NCBI GenBank assembly: GCA_964496755.1
Contig: CAZCBD010000084.1
Coordinates: forward strand, 1-11,038
Reading direction: 5' to 3'
DNA from: CAZCBD01 sp964496755
GTDB taxonomy: Bacteria; Bacteroidota; Ignavibacteria; Ignavibacteriales; Melioribacteraceae
DNA length: 11,038 bases
The position numbers were made by a program, and so were the translations under genes. The notes under the pieces were generated by a model. That model was not told the DNA's origin. It saw only the letters and a list, made by a program, of their open reading frames with translations, and did not search any database. Below are positions 1 to 6,703 of the stretch, in pieces (the first letter of the stretch is position 1; the number at the start of each line of letters is the position of its first letter).

Positions 1-415
1 AATATCCTAATTTGTTTAATGTTGCAAAGGGTTCGGATTTATAACTTTTTAACTGCACGGGATTTGTAATTATCAATATGGTTGTATCCGATGGATTCTG
101 ACAGTAATTTTTCAGAATTTTTGTATCGGAAAATTTATCAAAATTTTTTACAATCAATAATTTTTTACCGTTGCCGAAAGGATAAGCTGATGCAATATCA
201 ATAATATCTGCAAAACTTAAATTTTTATCGCCATTGATTGTTTCTTTGTCGAAATCCGATTCAATCATCGGAGAAAACTTTTCAACTGCAACTTTTACTG
301 CATTATTAATTGTAAAATAATCCACTCCCGTAAAAAAATATACAGGCAATTGATTTCCTTCTTTTAAAAATTCCGGTAAATCATAAATTGATTTTGTGTT
401 TTCCTTTTTTACCAT
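1..415 (-). CDS. holA: DNA polymerase III delta subunit, N-terminal part (runs off left edge)
   Basis: An open minus-strand frame starts with ATG at 415 and continues to the window edge, giving 138 residues without a stop. The protein matches the N-terminal domain of the clamp-loader delta subunit. It has a PVYFFTGVD opening strand (residues 24-32, compare the usual PVYLLYGEE), then an acidic stretch around FDKETINGD (55-63). Next comes a helix leading to the conserved ASAYPFGNGKKLLIVKN segment (75-91), then residues 108-118 where the family has its xPPSTVLVL strand. Delta opens the beta sliding clamp and loads it on primed DNA as part of the cytoplasmic clamp-loader complex. The gene lies 17 bp downstream of ppi. 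An in-frame ATG at 433 is useless because a TAA follows four codons later, so 415 is the start. The ribosome-binding site is weak. The C-terminal part is outside the window. The assignment comes from recognising the pattern. Confidence 0.82.
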   Translation of the reverse strand, partial: MVKKENTKSIYDLPEFLKEGNQLPVYFFTGVDYFTINNAVKVAVEKFSPMIESDFDKETINGDKNLSFADIIDIASAYPFGNGKKLLIVKNFDKFSDTKILKNYCQNPSDTTILIITNPVQLKSYKSEPFATLNKLGY

Positions 416-441
416 CAATTAAATTTTCACCATCAATTAAA
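411..441. repeat. 13-bp direct repeat with 18-bp period at the ppi/holA junction
   Basis: The 13 bases at 411-423 recur exactly at 429-441, separated by a 5-base spacer. On the minus strand each copy contains a TGATG. In the upstream copy this is the ppi stop (TGA, 435-433) overlapping an unused ATG. In the downstream copy it carries the holA start (ATG, 415-413). This looks like a small tandem duplication of an original stop/start overlap, but chance similarity in AT-rich DNA cannot be excluded. Confidence 0.7.
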
Positions 442-954
442 CGATTTTTTTTCAACGGTTACTTTTTCCATAATTACAGGTTCTATCGGCTTGTCGCTCG
501 GATAACCCGAAGTTTGAACATCACCTATTTTTCGAATAATATCAATTCCTGAAACAACCTTGCCAAAGACCGAATGTTTATTATCCAAATGCGGTGTCGG
601 AGCAAGTGTAATAAAAAATTGACTTGAATTAGTATTGGGTCCGCGATTAGCCATTGACAACACACCTTCGGCATCGTGTTTGAGCTCAGGATGAAATTCA
701 TCCTCAAAATCGCCCCCAAAATAACTGTTACCCCCGCTACCGGTTCCGGTCGGATCGCCGCCCTGTATCACAAATCCTTTAATTATTCTATGAAATGTTA
801 CTCCGTCATAATAACCTTTTAAAATTAAGCCCGCAAAATTTTCAACCGTTTTCGGTGCTTTGTTTGGGAAAAGCTCTATTTCAAATTCTCCGAGATTGGT
901 TACTACTTTAGCTATTAATTTTTCGTTTGCGGTTATGTTTAACAAATCTTTCAA
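433..954 (-). CDS. Cyclophilin-type peptidyl-prolyl cis-trans isomerase, cytoplasmic
   Basis: This 173-residue protein is a single cyclophilin domain, close to the usual length of bacterial PpiB-type enzymes. These catalyse cis-trans isomerisation of proline peptide bonds. Visible landmarks are TNLGEFEIELFP (19-30) and the catalytic segment FHRIIKGFVIQGGD (54-67), with Arg56, Phe61 and Gln64. GTGSGG follows at 70-75, then NTNSSQFFIT (107-116) with Gln112 and Phe114, and HLDNKHSVFGKV (122-133) with His127. The residue equivalent to human CypA Trp121, important for cyclosporin binding, is His122, which suggests poor drug sensitivity. There is no signal peptide, so it should act in the cytoplasm. 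The start codon is TTG at 954-952; no ATG lies nearby, and an AGGAGG sits 4 bases upstream. A second TTG three codons in is possible but is spaced worse. It lies 8 bp after uppP and is probably translationally coupled to it. Confidence 0.93.
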   Translation of the reverse strand: MKDLLNITANEKLIAKVVTNLGEFEIELFPNKAPKTVENFAGLILKGYYDGVTFHRIIKGFVIQGGDPTGTGSGGNSYFGGDFEDEFHPELKHDAEGVLSMANRGPNTNSSQFFITLAPTPHLDNKHSVFGKVVSGIDIIRKIGDVQTSGYPSDKPIEPVIMEKVTVEKKSFN

Positions 955-958
955 TTTT

Positions 959-964
959 CCTCCT
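959..964 (-). promoter_or_regulatory. Shine-Dalgarno AGGAGG for ppi, overlapping the uppP stop codon
   Basis: On the minus strand AGGAGG occupies 964-959, four bases before the TTG start of the cyclophilin gene. The uppP stop codon TAG (965-963) shares its last two bases with this site. A ribosome finishing uppP therefore ends directly on the next initiation site. The strong site supports the TTG start, although the spacing is slightly short. Confidence 0.7.
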
Positions 965-1811
965 AAGCAGTTATTACATTATTTGAAATCAATAATAAAA
1001 TAATTATCCCAATAATAATTCTGTAAAATACAAAAATAAATGTAGTTCTTTTTCTTAAATATTTTAACAAAAAGTCAATTCCAAAATACCCGCTGATAGC
1101 AGAGGCGATAGTAGATATAATTAGTATAAAGATACCATCGGCATTAAGATATTTTAAGGCATGATAAAGTTCTAAAAGGCCACTTCCAAGAATAGCAGGA
1201 ATGCCAAGTATAAAAGAAAATCTTGCGGCTGTTTCTCTTTTAAACCCGATAAATAAAGCAGCGGTAATTGTAGTTCCCGATCTGGATGAGCCGGGAATTA
1301 AGGCAAAACATTGAGCAATACCAATTATTAATGCATCGGCCCAAGTAATTTCATCTAATCCTTTTTTAAACTTTCCGAGTTTTTCTGAAATACCGAGAAT
1401 AAGACCAAGAATTATCAAACTAAAGGCAATTACGGTTAGATTTTTTGTAAATGCACCCTCAATAAAATCCTTAAAAAATAATCCTATGATAATCACAGGA
1501 ATACTGCCTATAATTACAAACCAACCCATTTTGCTGTTGTGTGTTTGTTTTGTTATTTTTTTTCGTTCAATAAGATTTTGAGTTATAAATTCCTTTATAA
1601 TATTAAAAATATCAACCCTAAAATATATTAAAACTGCTAAAAGTGTTCCCAACTGAATTACCGCTATAAAAGCTGTCCACCGCTCCGGATATGCATCGGA
1701 AATCAGATTCATTAACTTTCCGGTTAAAGTTAGGTGCCCTGTGCTGCTTATTGGCAAAAATTCTGTTAATCCTTGAATTATTCCTAATATAATTGACTCT
1801 AAGATATTCAT
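963..1811 (-). CDS. uppP: Undecaprenyl-diphosphatase (BacA/UppP family)
   Basis: This 282-residue polytopic membrane protein dephosphorylates undecaprenyl diphosphate to undecaprenyl phosphate, recycling the lipid carrier for peptidoglycan and other envelope polymers. Both family signatures are present: GLTEFLPISSTGHL (14-27, with Glu17 and His26) and LIPGSSRSGTT (171-181, with Arg177). Where E. coli UppP has a first glutamate (Glu17 there), this protein has Gln13, a common variant in the family. Hydrophobic segments are spread over the whole length (about 5-12, 46-64, 97-113, 125-141, 160-173, 200-215, 226-243, 258-276). The length is normal or slightly long. The ATG at 1811-1809 overlaps the TGA of the upstream barrel gene as ATGA, and a strong site for ppi lies at its end, so it sits in the middle of a coupled cluster. 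Overexpression of this family is known to give bacitracin resistance; nothing here indicates a dedicated resistance role. Confidence 0.96.
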   Translation of the reverse strand: MNILESIILGIIQGLTEFLPISSTGHLTLTGKLMNLISDAYPERWTAFIAVIQLGTLLAVLIYFRVDIFNIIKEFITQNLIERKKITKQTHNSKMGWFVIIGSIPVIIIGLFFKDFIEGAFTKNLTVIAFSLIILGLILGISEKLGKFKKGLDEITWADALIIGIAQCFALIPGSSRSGTTITAALFIGFKRETAARFSFILGIPAILGSGLLELYHALKYLNADGIFILIISTIASAISGYFGIDFLLKYLRKRTTFIFVFYRIIIGIIILLLISNNVITA

Positions 1812-2461
1812 ATTTTATTTCCAAAACTTAATGTTAAGCCAAGCTTAAATTTAACATAAAACAAATTACAATTAACATTTTCATTGTTGCGGGGATTTAT
1901 TAATCTATTACCGGAATTTGAAATAGAGCTAACTTTATCAAATCCGGTTTCAAGTGCCAGATACACAAAAAAATTATTATCAACTGCAGTGTTAATTATC
2001 CCACGAAAAAAGAATCCGTAGCCATTACCCCAATAATTATCCGTAAAAATGCTTTTTTGTTCCAGTTGAATTTTCCTAAGCCCAACGCCAGCACCAATTT
2101 TTATTAAAAAATAATTGCTTCGATATAAAAATTTATAATAAATTAATGAAGGTCTAATTGAATAAACATTAATTTTAAATCCAAGAAAGTTTGCTTGCTT
2201 ATCGAATGTAAAAATAGTGTAATTAAAATCAAAGGCAAGTTGGTGCATCGGAAAAATATTAACGGCAGCTTCAGCAAAAAAACCGACACCGGTTCCAAAT
2301 TGTTTCATTTCCTCGCCATTTATCAAATGATTTTCTGTAACATAATTTGCCAATGAATGATAATTATTAAGCCCAATTTCCATCCCACCCGAAATATCAA
2401 GTTGAGCATACGTTTTTAAAAATAAAATTTGGATACAAAAGAAAATTAGTAGTTTTTTCAT
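1808..2461 (-). CDS. Secreted outer-membrane beta-barrel protein of unknown function
   Basis: I cannot assign this 217-residue protein to a named gene. Residues 1-19 form a clear signal peptide: MKK, a hydrophobic core, then KTYA with cleavage before Gln20. A Bacteroidota-style ...YAQ end like this is typical of exported proteins. The mature part is rich in aromatic and glycine residues and shows repeated alternating strands, for example GTGVGFFAEAAVNIF (56-70), QLAFDFNYTIFTF (74-86), NYFLIKIGAGVGL (116-128) and FFVYLALETGF (164-174). It ends in an amphipathic strand around FYVKFKLGLTLSFG (201-214). This pattern fits a small beta barrel of about eight strands, of the OmpA-like or PorT-like type. 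The ATG at 2461 lacks a good ribosome-binding site. The gene lies 14 bp after the flippase-like gene and overlaps uppP by 4 bp, which ties it to envelope biogenesis by context only. Confidence 0.8.
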   Translation of the reverse strand: MKKLLIFFCIQILFLKTYAQLDISGGMEIGLNNYHSLANYVTENHLINGEEMKQFGTGVGFFAEAAVNIFPMHQLAFDFNYTIFTFDKQANFLGFKINVYSIRPSLIYYKFLYRSNYFLIKIGAGVGLRKIQLEQKSIFTDNYWGNGYGFFFRGIINTAVDNNFFVYLALETGFDKVSSISNSGNRLINPRNNENVNCNLFYVKFKLGLTLSFGNKI

Positions 2462-2475
2462 TTAATTGTTTGTCT

Positions 2476-3546
2476 TTAATTTTTTGTTCGCATCTTAAAT
2501 ACATTTATAAAATTCACCTTTTCCTTTTCCGGAAGACTTCTATTTAAAAAATAGACCGAGGCAAAAGTAGATCCGATAAAAAGAATTGTTGAAATTAAAT
2601 GAGTAAGCACCGCATAGGCAGCAGAAAGAGTTGAAGAAACTCCATATAAACTAAGTGCGGCAATCACTAAAAAGTGATACGAACCTGTACCACCCGGTGT
2701 TGGAATCACAATGCCAAAAGCACTAATTGTCATTACCACCCATGCCATTTCAAAAGATACACTTTTAAATTCATGTAACCCGATCATGTAAAAGCCAATC
2801 CATGAATTTAATCCGTAAATCAGCATAATAAGAATTGTCAATAGCAAAACACTGAAGAATTGTTTTTTCGTTTTTATTGTTGCAAATCCTTCAACAAGTT
2901 GATGAAAAATATCTTCGAATCGTTGTGCAATACGAGGTGAAATTTTTGTTAGCGGAGACAAAATTAACTTTTTACATTTATCTTTGAATTTAATGACAAA
3001 TAGAATTATCAAAATTAAAAAAACCATCAAAAGCATTCCAACCCAAAGCGAATCATTCAGCCACGAAAACTTAGCATAAAGATTTCCGTTATAAATTGAA
3101 ATACTAACCAAAACGGAAATTCCCAAAAACAAAATATCGATAACCCTTTCAACAATAATGGTAGCAAACATAGCTGTTCGGGAAAGTCCTTCCAATTTAC
3201 CTAAAAAAGACGGCCTATAAATTTCGCCTAAGCGAGGAACAATACAATTAACTCCGTACCCAATCATTGTTGAACCAAATAAATTTTTTATTTTAATATC
3301 GGATTTAACAGAACTTAAAATAACTTTCCAACGTAATGCTCTTAAAACATGAGAAATAAAAAATACCGCTATAAAAACAATTAAATATGTAAATGATATT
3401 TTTGAAATTTTATAAAAAGCTTGTGAAACATTTACATCTTTAAAAGCTAAAAATAAAAATAAAATCATCAATGTAATTGAAATGAATAAACTGAAAAATT
3501 TTTTCGAGTTACTTTTGCTTTTATCTGAGGTCAACAATTTTAGCAC
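2476..3546 (-). CDS. Flippase-like integral membrane protein (LPG_synthase_TM / UPF0104 family)
   Basis: This protein of about 356 residues has roughly eight hydrophobic segments (about 17-35, 51-68, 125-150, 167-186, 232-253, 266-282, 290-308, 312-334). It matches the lysylphosphatidylglycerol synthase transmembrane family, relatives of YbhN, AglD and the membrane half of MprF. Typical marks are RALRWKVIL (69-77), RLGEIYRPSFLGKLEGLSRT (105-124), VERVIDILF (132-140) and PTPGGTGSYHF (282-292). There is no soluble aminoacyl-transferase half, so it is not a full MprF. Members are thought to move or handle lipids or lipid-linked sugars, but the substrate here is unknown. The longest start is GTG at 3546, which overlaps lolA by 26 bp. 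A TTG at 3537-3535 has a GGAAGG eight bases upstream and is the better-supported start, shortening the protein by three residues and the overlap to 17 bp. Confidence 0.88.
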   Translation of the reverse strand: MLKLLTSDKSKSNSKKFFSLFISITLMILFLFLAFKDVNVSQAFYKISKISFTYLIVFIAVFFISHVLRALRWKVILSSVKSDIKIKNLFGSTMIGYGVNCIVPRLGEIYRPSFLGKLEGLSRTAMFATIIVERVIDILFLGISVLVSISIYNGNLYAKFSWLNDSLWVGMLLMVFLILIILFVIKFKDKCKKLILSPLTKISPRIAQRFEDIFHQLVEGFATIKTKKQFFSVLLLTILIMLIYGLNSWIGFYMIGLHEFKSVSFEMAWVVMTISAFGIVIPTPGGTGSYHFLVIAALSLYGVSSTLSAAYAVLTHLISTILFIGSTFASVYFLNRSLPEKEKVNFINVFKMRTKN

Positions 3547-4126
3547 CTTCCGGAGAAATAAACATAAAATAATTTTTTGTTAAATTTAAATTGAATTGAT
3601 AATCATACAATTGTGTAATATAAATTGTTTCCGAATTATCAGTTATCACAATTTTCTTCAATGTTGAATTATTTATTATTAAATCAATTTGTTTAAACTC
3701 AAAATTTTCTTTTCGAGGTACAAGAACTATTTTCTCTTCAGTATCCGTAGTTTTATATTTCAAAGTGCAAATTTTCGGATATTCTTCAAATATTTTTTTT
3801 AATGAAAAAGCATTCAACCCATCTCTATAATTACTAATTAAAGTTCGGTTTTGAGTTTTGTTATAATTCCAAAGAGTTTTTCCATCAGAAACAATTATTT
3901 GATTTTTCAATTCAATTTTAAAACCATTTCCATTTGAAAAATAGAAATTACCTTTAATGCTAAATTCACTTTCTCTATTCGATTGTTTTACAGTTTGAAT
4001 AAATTGAACTTTAAAATTCTTTTTCAGAAAAAAATCTTCTTTGATTTTAGAAAGCAACATTTCAGCTTTTGAATTCTGAGCAAAATTTTGTGAAACAAAA
4101 AAAATAAATAGAAAAAAAAACTTCAT
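3521..4126 (-). CDS. lolA: Outer-membrane lipoprotein carrier protein LolA
   Basis: This 201-residue protein is the periplasmic chaperone that takes lipoproteins from the LolCDE transporter to the outer membrane. Residues 1-16 are a signal peptide with a very aromatic core (FFFLFIFF) and an NFA end before Gln17. The mature protein follows the LolA fold order: an amphipathic helix near 22-35, then NFKVQFIQTVKQ (37-48) and the strand IKGNFYFSNGNGFKIEL (57-73). IIVSDGKTLWNYNK follows at 77-90, corresponding to the family's xxxDGxxLWxYxP motif. The closing motif SPEGAKIVDL (191-200) resembles the usual PxGxxVID ending. Length is normal. The ATG at 4126 lies 9 bp after the ftsK stop, with only a weak GAG-type ribosome-binding site overlapping that stop. 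The lolA-after-ftsK order is, to my knowledge, also common in Bacteroidota. No lolB is visible, as expected outside the gamma and beta proteobacteria. Confidence 0.9.
   Translation of the reverse strand: MKFFFLFIFFVSQNFAQNSKAEMLLSKIKEDFFLKKNFKVQFIQTVKQSNRESEFSIKGNFYFSNGNGFKIELKNQIIVSDGKTLWNYNKTQNRTLISNYRDGLNAFSLKKIFEEYPKICTLKYKTTDTEEKIVLVPRKENFEFKQIDLIINNSTLKKIVITDNSETIYITQLYDYQFNLNLTKNYFMFISPEGAKIVDLR
3546..3551 (-). promoter_or_regulatory. Shine-Dalgarno GGAAGG favouring the TTG start of the flippase-like gene
   Basis: On the minus strand GGAAGG occupies 3551-3546, inside the end of lolA. It is eight bases from TTG at 3537-3535, good spacing, but it touches the alternative GTG at 3546. It therefore argues for TTG as the true start and for re-initiation or coupling after lolA. 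Confidence 0.5.
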
Positions 4127-4135
4127 AATTAATTC

Positions 4136-6694
4136 TCAAAGATTACGTAAAATAGTTTCAAGTTCTTCTTCGGTTTCCACTAATACTTCGCGAGCTTTAC
4201 TACCTTCGGATGGGCCAACAATACCAGCCTCTTCAAGCTGATCAACAATTCTAGCAGCTCTTGAATATCCAAGTTTTAATCTTCGTTGCAACAACGAAAC
4301 ACTTCCCTGCTGATGAGATACAATAACACGAGCTGCATCTTCAAACATGATATCCAAATCGGATAAATTGCTTCCACCGGAAATCGATTTTTGTTCAACC
4401 AATGAAGGTAAAAAGTATCTTTTTGAATAACCCTGCTGCACATAAATATAGTTAGTAATTTTTTCTACTTCTTCGGTGGAAATAAAAGCATTTTGAATAC
4501 GTACGGGTTTAGGCAAGCCTCCCGGTAAGAATAACATATCCCCACGGCCTAGTAATTGTTCTGCTCCTTTCATATCTAATATTGTACGTGAATCTATTTT
4601 GGTTGCAGTTTGGAATGCTATCCGCGCAGGGAAATTCGCCTTTATCACTCCGGTAATTACATTTACCGAAGGCCTTTGGGTTGCAACTACCAAATGAATA
4701 CCAACGGCTCTTGCCAATTGTGCCAATCGTGCAATCGGTGTTTCAACATCTTTTCCGGCAGTCATCATTAAATCGGCCAATTCATCAATAATAACAACAA
4801 GATAAGGCATCTTATAATGTTTAATATCCCCTTTGTCGGGCGGACAGGTTTTGGGATTTGTAACTTTAATGTTATAATCTACAATATTACGAACTTGAGC
4901 TTTTGAAAGCCTGTCGTAACGTTTTTCCATTTCGATTTCCAATGATTTAAGTAAAATCAATGCATTCTGAGGATTTGTAATTATTTCCTCGTCGATATCG
5001 GGAGAAACAGCAAGAAAATGCTTATTCAATTTTTGATAAAATGAAAGTTCGATTTTTTTCGGATCAATTATTGCAAATTTTATATCCGAAGGATGTTTGG
5101 AATAAATCAAACCTGTAATCAACATGTTTATTCCAACGGATTTGCCTGAACCTGTTGAACCGGCAATCAATAGATGAGGCATCTTGGCTAAATCCGTGAT
5201 ATAAATTTCTCCTGAAATAGTTTTACCTAAAGCTAAGGGCAATTCATATTTATTTTCTTTTAACCTCGAAATAATTGAACGTGCCGAAACTAATTGCGGA
5301 TTTGTGTTTGGTATCTCAACACCAATTGCACTTTTACCCGGAATTGGTGCTATTATTCTGATTCCGTGAGCAGCCAAAGCCAAAGCAATATCATTTTCAA
5401 GTGAAACAATTCTACTGATTTTCACTCCCGGAGCAGGTACTAATTCATATAAAGTAACTACAGGCCCCGGAGTTACGGATATATCTTTAATTTCAATATC
5501 AAAAAGTAAAAGTTTTTCTTTTAATAATTCCGCATTTCTTTTTAATTCTTCTTCATCTATTTTGACTATTTCGGATTCGGGAATAGGTGTCAATAAATCC
5601 AACTTGGGTGGTGTGTATTTAATTTTTTCTTCCCACTGTTCGGGAAGACTCTCTTCAATTTCTTTGTTAACCGGAGGAATAATCTCATTTTTCTTCTGTT
5701 CTTTTGAACTGCCCTCCGGTGATTTGCCGGTTGTGTTTTTTTCAACTATCTCGTCGGTAACTGATTCTACCGGATCAACAACCTCGTTCTCGCGAGTTTG
5801 CATTATTCTAATTTTAGTTTCAAGTGGTTTTTCAATATTTTCATCCTGAATTGTTTCAGGAGCATTTTCTATTTTCGCATCGCTTGCTGGTTTTTTACTT
5901 TTTATTGACTCAAAAACAGTATCAATTTCATTCTCTTTTTCACGTAGATTTTTAATTTTAATGAGATTATCATTTGGTGATCCGACTGTGCTTGATGTAA
6001 TTGTACTTGATGTATTAGTTTTGGGTTTAGATTCTGCACTAAAAGCTTCAAAAATAAAATTCACAATTTTTTTACCCAATTCAAAAATTGATTCGAGTTT
6101 AATATCAAAAGCAATAAAAAGAAGTACAAAAAGAGCAACAATAAAAAATAAAATACTCCCTAAACCACCTAATAGTCTTCCAATAGCAGTCCCAAAAAAA
6201 TCTCCTACTTTACCGGATAACTCAATTACATCCGGCAAAATATTCATTTCTTTTCTAAGCATACCAAAAAAGAATGAAAAAATTAATGCTGCGGAAAAAA
6301 GAAAATTGGAAATATAAATCGAGATTTTTTTGTAATTATTTTTAAGAATTGTGTATCCCCAAAGAAAAAGCATGATTGGAAATACGATGGAAAAATATCC
6401 AATTGTAGAATTTATTAAAAAATCGGAAATGTAAGCACCAAACAAACCAAGCCAATTTCTTGTAGATTCGGCTCTTTGAATATATTCCGGATCGTTGGAA
6501 AAAATCTTGGTAAAGTCGGAAATTGTGTAGCTCAATTTAGATTTATCAAATGCTGAATATGAAAGAATGCTTAAAATAATAATCAACGAAAAAAAAGTTA
6601 AAGCAATACCAAAAATTTTTTTCTTTTTTTCTAAAGATATTACAAAATAATCGGATTCATTATTAGGAGATTTGATTTTCTTTTTTGCAGACAT
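4136..6694 (-). CDS. ftsK: DNA translocase FtsK/SpoIIIE family
   Basis: This 852-residue, division-associated ATP-driven pump clears chromosomal DNA from the closing septum and helps resolve terminus dimers. The N-terminal membrane domain has about four hydrophobic segments (28-47, 98-117, 128-146, 175-197). A charged, low-complexity linker (about 215-360) rich in Glu, Lys, Ser and Thr follows. The alpha/beta motor begins near 365, with TPGPVVTLYEL (408-418) and IPGKSAIGVEIPN (451-463). Walker A is GSTGSGKS (512-519), Walker B is LVVIIDELAD (632-641, Asp637 and Glu638), and VVATQRPS is at 669-676. The DNA-reading gamma winged helix is at about 778-840, with QRRLKLGYSRAARIVDQLEE and a SpoIIIE-like VGPSEGSKAREVL. 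All key motor residues are intact. The ATG at 6694 follows comB by 9 bp with a GCGGGA ribosome-binding site. A downstream XerCD system is expected but lies outside the window. Confidence 0.97.
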   Translation of the reverse strand: MSAKKKIKSPNNESDYFVISLEKKKKIFGIALTFFSLIIILSILSYSAFDKSKLSYTISDFTKIFSNDPEYIQRAESTRNWLGLFGAYISDFLINSTIGYFSIVFPIMLFLWGYTILKNNYKKISIYISNFLFSAALIFSFFFGMLRKEMNILPDVIELSGKVGDFFGTAIGRLLGGLGSILFFIVALFVLLFIAFDIKLESIFELGKKIVNFIFEAFSAESKPKTNTSSTITSSTVGSPNDNLIKIKNLREKENEIDTVFESIKSKKPASDAKIENAPETIQDENIEKPLETKIRIMQTRENEVVDPVESVTDEIVEKNTTGKSPEGSSKEQKKNEIIPPVNKEIEESLPEQWEEKIKYTPPKLDLLTPIPESEIVKIDEEELKRNAELLKEKLLLFDIEIKDISVTPGPVVTLYELVPAPGVKISRIVSLENDIALALAAHGIRIIAPIPGKSAIGVEIPNTNPQLVSARSIISRLKENKYELPLALGKTISGEIYITDLAKMPHLLIAGSTGSGKSVGINMLITGLIYSKHPSDIKFAIIDPKKIELSFYQKLNKHFLAVSPDIDEEIITNPQNALILLKSLEIEMEKRYDRLSKAQVRNIVDYNIKVTNPKTCPPDKGDIKHYKMPYLVVIIDELADLMMTAGKDVETPIARLAQLARAVGIHLVVATQRPSVNVITGVIKANFPARIAFQTATKIDSRTILDMKGAEQLLGRGDMLFLPGGLPKPVRIQNAFISTEEVEKITNYIYVQQGYSKRYFLPSLVEQKSISGGSNLSDLDIMFEDAARVIVSHQQGSVSLLQRRLKLGYSRAARIVDQLEEAGIVGPSEGSKAREVLVETEEELETILRNL

Positions 6695-6703
6695 ATTTCC
6701 CGC

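Noticed and set aside
5562..6317. Two plus-strand open frames opposite the ftsK linker and membrane region (5562-5849 and 5961-6317)
   Set aside because: They lie opposite a confidently coding region. Their Ser/Ile-rich composition is what the complement of Glu/Lys/Asp/Thr codons gives, and they have no family resemblance.
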